A DNA stretch of 64,000 nt from positions 992,001 through 1,056,000 of the forward strand of contig NZ_BLZR01000001.1 of assembly GCF_014193895.1 (NCBI RefSeq), read 5' to 3'. The position numbers and the translations under genes are program-made. The first letter of the stretch is position 1; each line of letters opens with the position of its first letter. Below are positions 59,341-64,000 of this stretch, in pieces. The notes below the pieces were generated by a model. It was not told the origin of the DNA. It did no database searches and saw nothing but the letters and a program-made list of their open reading frames with translations. The stretch comes from Clostridium fungisolvens. Lineage in GTDB: Bacteria; Bacillota; Clostridia; Clostridiales; Clostridiaceae.

Positions 59341-61291
59341 TAAAGCAGTTGAAATATTAGAGTTTAATAAAATAAAGGACGTATTAAAGGAATTTGCATT
59401 ATCAGATTTGGCTAAAGAAAAGATAGATAAGTTAGAACCATATATGGATATAAATGTTGCTAAAAGGCATATGAGAGAAACAACAGAGGTAAGAGCAATA
59501 GTAAATATAAGTTCAAGTATTCCTATTCATAGTTTAAAAGGAATAACTATCATTCAAGAAAAGCTGAAAAAGGGTATGATACTTTCTGCAGAAGAGCTTG
59601 AGTCCATAGGTAGTTTATTAAAAGATGTAAGAAGACTTAAGAACTTTATGAAAACAAAAGAACAAGTAGCACCAACAGTAAGTTCCTATGGTTTATCATT
59701 ATATGAAATGGAAGAAGTAGAGTTAGAAATCGAAAAATCAATTTCTAGGGGTATGGTAGATGATAGGGCAAGTAATAAGCTTCAAAAGATTAGAAAAAAG
59801 ATATTTATTTTAGAAGAGAGAATCAAATCTAAGTTAGATAATATTTTAAGAAACGACAAATATAAAAGTTATATTCAAGATTCATTAGTAAGTCAAAGGA
59901 ATGGAAGATATGTTATTCCTATTAAAAGTGAGCATAAAAGAAATTTCGATGGCAGTATTCATGATAAATCTCAAAGTGGATCTACCGTATTTATTGAACC
60001 AGCTGAAGTAAAGAAATATCAAGATGAACTTGAGGGGGAAAAGTTTGAAGAAGAGAAAGAAGTATATAGAATTCTGTCTGAACTTACTGCTATGGTTGCC
60101 TCCTATGAGAGAGAGCTTAATATAAATATCGAGGGGATGAGTTATTATGATTTCCTGTTCGCAAAAGGAAGATATAGTAAGTCTATCGATGGAAATGAGG
60201 TCACATTCAATTCTCAGAATATAATAAAGATAAACTCAGGAAGGCATCCTTTACTAGGAAATAATGCCGTTCCTTTAGATTTTACTATAGGTGAAGAGTA
60301 TAAAGGACTTGTAATTACAGGGCCTAATACAGGTGGAAAAACAGTAGCGTTAAAGACAGTTGGACTGTTAAGCATGATGGCTCAGTCAGGACTGCATGTT
60401 TCGGCAGGGAAAAATAGTGAATTTGCGATGTTAGGGGATATACTAGCAGATATAGGTGATGGGCAGAGCATTGAACAAAGTCTAAGTACCTTCTCTTCTC
60501 ATATAAAAAATATTATAAATATTCTAGAGATGGCAGATAAATATACCTTGGTAATATTAGATGAGGTTGGATCAGGAACAGATCCAGGAGAAGGTATGGG
60601 AATAGCCGTAGCTGTTTTAGAAAAACTTTATGAGAAAGGCTCAATTATCTGTGCTACTACTCACTATAATGAAATAAAAGATTTTGCTAAAGATCACAAA
60701 GGCTTTATCAATGGTTCTATGGAATTTGATGTAAATACACTGAAGCCAAAGTACAAACTTAATATAGGTAGACCTGGTGAAAGTAATGCGTTTTTAATAG
60801 CGCTTAGGCTAGGAATGGATAGCAAAATAATAGAAAGAGCTCATGAGGTAACTTATAAGGAAAATAAAGATTATGGTGATATAATCTTTGACAAAAAGGT
60901 TTTAGAAAAAGATGAGATAGAAGAGGAGAAGGAAAAACACTATCAACAAGTTTCTAATATAAAATCTTCTAATAAGATTAACCAAAAGATAGAGAGACAA
61001 AAACAAAGTCAGAAGCCAATGTTTGAAATAGGTGACTCAGTATTTATTAGCTTCATGAATAGAACTGGCATTATATGCGAAGAAGAAAATTCAAAAGGCG
61101 AATATGGAGTTATGGTAATGAAAAAGAAAATAAAGATTAACAAAAAGAGACTTTCTAAATATATTAGTAAAGGTGAGCTTTATCCGGAAGATTATGACTT
61201 TGATATAGTGTTTAAAAGTAAGAAATACAGGAAAGTGAATAAACTTTTAAATAAAGGAAAAAAAGAAGGATTAATACTTGAAGAAGAGTAG
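59333..61291 (+). CDS. MutS2-like ATPase without Smr domain
   Basis: A 652-residue protein of the MutS superfamily. The core and clamp helices (residues 1-300) include YVIPIKSEHKRNFDGSIHDK and SGSTVFIEPAEV, typical of MutS2. The ATPase domain follows: Walker A GPNTGGKT (330-337), LSTFSSHI and Walker B LVILDEVGSGTDPGEG (about 408). A KOW-like segment (GDSVFISFMNRTGIICEEEN) and a basic tail end it. Standard MutS2 is about 785 residues with a C-terminal Smr nuclease domain, which is absent here. It may be a MutS2 paralogue in ribosome rescue or recombination control. TTG start with GGAGG upstream. Confidence 0.9.
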   Translation: MNNKAVEILEFNKIKDVLKEFALSDLAKEKIDKLEPYMDINVAKRHMRETTEVRAIVNISSSIPIHSLKGITIIQEKLKKGMILSAEELESIGSLLKDVRRLKNFMKTKEQVAPTVSSYGLSLYEMEEVELEIEKSISRGMVDDRASNKLQKIRKKIFILEERIKSKLDNILRNDKYKSYIQDSLVSQRNGRYVIPIKSEHKRNFDGSIHDKSQSGSTVFIEPAEVKKYQDELEGEKFEEEKEVYRILSELTAMVASYERELNINIEGMSYYDFLFAKGRYSKSIDGNEVTFNSQNIIKINSGRHPLLGNNAVPLDFTIGEEYKGLVITGPNTGGKTVALKTVGLLSMMAQSGLHVSAGKNSEFAMLGDILADIGDGQSIEQSLSTFSSHIKNIINILEMADKYTLVILDEVGSGTDPGEGMGIAVAVLEKLYEKGSIICATTHYNEIKDFAKDHKGFINGSMEFDVNTLKPKYKLNIGRPGESNAFLIALRLGMDSKIIERAHEVTYKENKDYGDIIFDKKVLEKDEIEEEKEKHYQQVSNIKSSNKINQKIERQKQSQKPMFEIGDSVFISFMNRTGIICEEENSKGEYGVMVMKKKIKINKKRLSKYISKGELYPEDYDFDIVFKSKKYRKVNKLLNKGKKEGLILEEE

Positions 61292-61418
61292 CTAAATAAA
61301 ATGTAAAAGTAATAAAAAGTTAACATTTATTTCTAAACAAAACTGTTGTATTTCTTACTGATTTGTTGTAAACTTTCGTATTGGGAAGAATATTATTGCT
61401 TATAAACTTAATAATGTT

Positions 61419-61491
61419 CACTTATATAAATCTAGCAATATGGGCTAGATGTATCTACCGAGCTACCGTAAAAAGCTCTTGGCTATAAGTA
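61419..61491 (+). ncRNA. Purine riboswitch aptamer (guanine class by key base)
   Basis: P1 pairs ACTTATA (61420-61426) with TATAAGT (61484-61490). P2 and its loop read CTAGC-AATATGG-GCTAG. J2/3 is TGTATCTACC and P3 with its loop reads GAGCT-ACCGTAAA-AGCTC. The two loops carry the usual kissing bases. The base that decides specificity, before the 3' TATAAGT, is C, which predicts guanine or hypoxanthine rather than adenine. J1/2 and J2/3 differ slightly from the textbook aptamer (AGTTTCTACC). No terminator follows, so control may be at translation or through an alternative pairing. Confidence 0.85.
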
Positions 61492-61530
61492 AAAATACAG
61501 TCATCAGTTATTTTGAGGAGGATGGTTATT

Positions 61531-62934
61531 ATGAAATATGATATCATTATTGTAGGTGCAGGCCCATCAGGAGTATTTACAGCATTAGAACTAGTAAGAC
61601 AAAACAAAGATAAGAAAATCTTAATTGTTGAAAAAGGAAAAAGTGTAGATAAGAGACATTGCCCAAAAGAAAAAACAAAATACTGTGTAAATTGTAAGCC
61701 TTATTGTCATATAACTACAGGATTTTCTGGCGCTGGCGCTTTTTCAGATGGAAAGTTATCTCTAAGCTATGAGGTAGGTGGAGATCTACCAGAACTTATA
61801 GGAGCAAATGTAGCACAAGAATTTATAGATTATACTGATAATATATATTTAGAATTTGGAGCAGATCCGAAAATTGAAGGACTTGGTCATGAGGAAGAAG
61901 TAAAGGAAATAAGAAGGAAAGCCATAGAAGCAGGGTTAAAGCTAGTGGATTGCCCTATTAGACACCTTGGAACTGAAAAGGCTCATGAACTTTATTATAG
62001 AATAGAAAACTATTTGATAGAAGCAGGAATAGAAATAAGATTTGATACTTTAGTCACAGATTTAATAATAGAAGATGGGGAAGCTAAAGGTATTAAGATA
62101 ACAGATGCTATGACAAAATCACAGGATGAGGAAGTATTTGGTGATAAGGTTATTGTAGGTACTGGAAGAAAAGGTGCTGACTGGCTTAATGATATGTGTG
62201 TTAAGCATGATATAAATCATTATGCTGGAACTGTAGACATAGGGGTTCGTGTGGAATTAAGAAATGAAGTAATGGAAAAGGTTAATGAAGTTCTTTATGA
62301 ATCAAAACTTATAGGCTATCCAGCACCTTTTAAAAATAAGGTTAGGACCTTCTGTCAAAATCCAGGAGGCTTTGTTGCCCAAGAGAATTATGATGATAAT
62401 ATAGCAATAGTTAATGGTCATTCCTTTAAAGAAAAGAAATCAAATAATACAAACTTAGCTATACTAAGTTCTCATAATTTTTCAAAACCATTTAATCAAC
62501 CTATAGAATATGGTAAAAAAGTAGCTCAACTTGTAAATATGCTTGGTAATGGAAAGATTTTAGTTCAAAGATATGGTGACATATTAGACGGAAAGAGAAC
62601 TTGGGATCATGAACTGGATAGATCAAATGTTAGATATACATTGCCAGATGCTGTGGCAGGAGATCTAACTTCAGCTATCCCTTATAGAACTATGACTAAT
62701 ATACTTAATTTTATTCAAGCTATGAATGTTGTAGTGCCTGGTTTTGCAAGTAGTGAAACTTTATTATATGGACCTGAAATAAAGTTTTATAGCAATAAGA
62801 TTACTTTAGATGAAAAATTTGAAACAAATATAAAAAATCTTCACTGTTTAGGAGACTCCAGCGGGTGGACAAGAGGGCTTATGATGGCTTCAGTGATGGG
62901 AATACTAATGGGTAGATACCTTTGTGAAGAATAG
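61531..62934 (+). CDS. FAD-dependent dehydrogenase (COG2509-type)
   Basis: A 467-residue flavoprotein. The FAD-binding Rossmann motif is MKYDIIIVGAGPSGVFTALE at the N terminus. A Cys-rich segment (HCPKEKTKYCVNCKPYCHI) and GFSGAGAFSDGKLS follow, and FAD-contact motifs VIVGTGRKGADW and CLGDSSGWTRGLMMAS lie further on. This is the uncharacterised COG2509 group. The purine riboswitch in its leader suggests a link to purine metabolism. The ATG at 61531 has GAGGAGG 9 bases upstream, so the open frame from 61513 is not used. It is monocistronic. Confidence 0.9.
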   Translation: MKYDIIIVGAGPSGVFTALELVRQNKDKKILIVEKGKSVDKRHCPKEKTKYCVNCKPYCHITTGFSGAGAFSDGKLSLSYEVGGDLPELIGANVAQEFIDYTDNIYLEFGADPKIEGLGHEEEVKEIRRKAIEAGLKLVDCPIRHLGTEKAHELYYRIENYLIEAGIEIRFDTLVTDLIIEDGEAKGIKITDAMTKSQDEEVFGDKVIVGTGRKGADWLNDMCVKHDINHYAGTVDIGVRVELRNEVMEKVNEVLYESKLIGYPAPFKNKVRTFCQNPGGFVAQENYDDNIAIVNGHSFKEKKSNNTNLAILSSHNFSKPFNQPIEYGKKVAQLVNMLGNGKILVQRYGDILDGKRTWDHELDRSNVRYTLPDAVAGDLTSAIPYRTMTNILNFIQAMNVVVPGFASSETLLYGPEIKFYSNKITLDEKFETNIKNLHCLGDSSGWTRGLMMASVMGILMGRYLCEE

Positions 62935-62948
62935 AAGAATAATTAAAA

Positions 62949-62982
62949 TTTAGGCTGAGAATTTTTTCTCGGCCTATTTTTA
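62949..62982 (+). terminator. Intrinsic terminator of the FAD dehydrogenase gene
   Basis: TAGGCTGAGAA and TTCTCGGCCTA pair (one G-T) around TTTT, then TTTTTAT. Confidence 0.85.
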
Positions 62983-63370
62983 TATAGATAACTATATAAT
63001 TAAACTTATTTTTAAGAGTATTGAAAGTTTAAGTTTGTGGAAAATTAGAGTTATAGTGAATTTATTACTTGGGCTCAATAATAGTATTGGTAGTAGAATA
63101 TAGTTTAATCCGTGTTTTAAAGATAAAAGTAAGAATGTATAAAGCATATTCGTTTATAAATACAGTAAGTTGATTTCTAGTGGGAAAAGTTGATAAAATA
63201 GTATTAAGACAGCCAGGCATCTATATAAAAAATACACGGGTGCCCATAAATTTTTAGTAGATAAGAAAATAGATAATTATAGAATTATAGCATTATGACA
63301 TTGTAAAAATATAACAATATAAAAATATAGAAAATATGCGGGTTTCGACGTCAGCATAGGGGTGAATTAG
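62983..63370. other. Gene-free stretch before the helicase gene
   Basis: About 390 AT-rich bases. One small hairpin, GGCATC and GGGTGCC, lies at about 63214-63244. The GC-richer patch GCGGGTTTCGACGTCAGC at about 63338 lies just before the ribosome binding site. I recognise no RNA family here. Confidence 0.4.
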
Positions 63371-64000
63371 ATGAAGAGAGCAGATGAGAGAAATTTTAGA
63401 AAGATAAAGAATCAAATTAAACAAATTGATGAAATAGTAAGACATACTAAAACAAATGCATTATGGGAACATGAAGCTTCAGTTAGAAAAAAGCTTAAGG
63501 AGCTAAGTCAATTTAGAAGAGAAGAACTTAGGGATTATGATGAAGTATATGAAGGTTATGTTGATGTTTTAAATTATATTTCTGAGAGACTTCTTGAGGA
63601 TTATAATAAAAAGAATAATTCATTTTTTGATTTTTATTCGATTGTAAGAAACAATTTTGAAAGCTATGTTAGCTCGGGGATTATAGGTGTTCTTATTGCT
63701 GAACATATACCAAAGATAATATCAGAAGAGTTTGATGAAGTATTCCCTAGAAATCCTAAGGATGAATATAGGAGAGCCAGAGCTATAAAAAGAAAGATAT
63801 TTTTACACCTTGGAGACACTAATACTGGAAAAACCTATAATTCAATGCAAAGATTAAAGCAATGCGAAAAAGGGATATACTTGTCTCCTTTAAGAATACT
63901 TGCGTTAGAAAATTATGAAAGACTTAACAACGAAGGTGTAAAATGCAACCTTATAACTGGTGAAGAAGAAATAATACATGAAGATGCGAAGCATATTTCT
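63371..64000 (+). CDS. SUV3-like RNA helicase, N-terminal part (cut by right edge)
   Basis: The 210 codons visible begin MKRADERNFRKIKNQIKQID. After a helical N-terminal region of about 145 residues comes FLHLGDTNTGKTYNSMQRLK, with a Walker A GDTNTGKT. Motif Ia follows as GIYLSPLRILALENYERLNN, then CNLITGEEE. These match the Suv3 family of NTP-dependent RNA helicases, known in mitochondria for RNA decay; bacterial relatives exist in Firmicutes. AGGGGTGA lies 5 bases before the ATG. The rest of the protein is outside the window. Confidence 0.85.
   Translation, partial: MKRADERNFRKIKNQIKQIDEIVRHTKTNALWEHEASVRKKLKELSQFRREELRDYDEVYEGYVDVLNYISERLLEDYNKKNNSFFDFYSIVRNNFESYVSSGIIGVLIAEHIPKIISEEFDEVFPRNPKDEYRRARAIKRKIFLHLGDTNTGKTYNSMQRLKQCEKGIYLSPLRILALENYERLNNEGVKCNLITGEEEIIHEDAKHIS

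Noticed and set aside
63330..63370. GC-rich patch before the helicase as a tRNA or tmRNA fragment
   Set aside because: No acceptor stem, T-arm or conserved TTCGA-loop context can be formed.

Overview
The window is about 64 kb of low-GC DNA. It reads as a spore-forming member of Clostridium (Clostridiaceae): a GerA-type germination receptor operon, a cotJABC spore-coat operon, BrnQ, a DUF3867-type protein, a CymR-like Rrf2 regulator, AT-rich codon use and many strong AGGAGG ribosome binding sites all fit. This is ordinary chromosome. No rRNA, tRNA, prophage or CRISPR array is visible. Both ends cut a gene: a sensor kinase on the left and a SUV3-like helicase on the right.

Layout. 1-8.6 kb: a LiaS/DesK-type two-component pair, an SDR, a 31-residue cysteine peptide, an esterase, BrnQ and small unknowns. 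8.9-16.2 kb: an orphan sensor kinase followed by a complete urease operon, ureABCEFGD. 16.2-22.6 kb: a PadR-controlled degenerate SEDS protein, a methyltransferase, a catalytically dead IS1595-like protein, a MORN-repeat protein, an AraC regulator and a stand-alone ClpP. 23-27.9 kb: germination genes gerA-type A-B-C plus a 58-residue D-like protein, then a small alarmone synthetase. 28-34 kb: a Mn2+ riboswitch with its P-type ATPase, two small genes, and a secreted GH64 beta-1,3-glucanase with a CBM. 34-39 kb: cotJABC, tandem SAM-I riboswitches with metY, and aspartate 4-decarboxylase. 39-50 kb: a lactonase, a Ca2+/H+ exchanger, mnmA and a 1094-codon propeller sensor kinase. 50-64 kb: a CymR-like regulator, the polyamine transporter potA-potB-potCD with a C-D fusion, plsY, an RRNPP quorum-sensing regulator with its peptide gene, a candidate structured RNA, a MutS2-like protein without the Smr domain, a purine riboswitch with an FAD dehydrogenase, and the helicase.

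The most unusual content is between the genes. At least four families of short palindromic elements recur, here named A to D. A is about 102 bp and B about 98 bp; C is about 200 bp with 14-17 bp perfect terminal inverted repeats; D is a composite of about 190 bp. All five recognisable D left ends begin exactly in the T-run of an intrinsic terminator, and the complete copies end in a terminator hairpin of their own. An A element appears to be inserted inside a D element. A elements keep an internal stem whose two arms change together between copies. The second strong candidate for new biology is the RRNPP cassette followed by a separately promoted, rod-shaped RNA at 58.5-58.7 kb.

Coding starts were chosen from Shine-Dalgarno spacing, so several differ from the longest open frame. 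Every family assignment is from reading the sequence, not from a database search.
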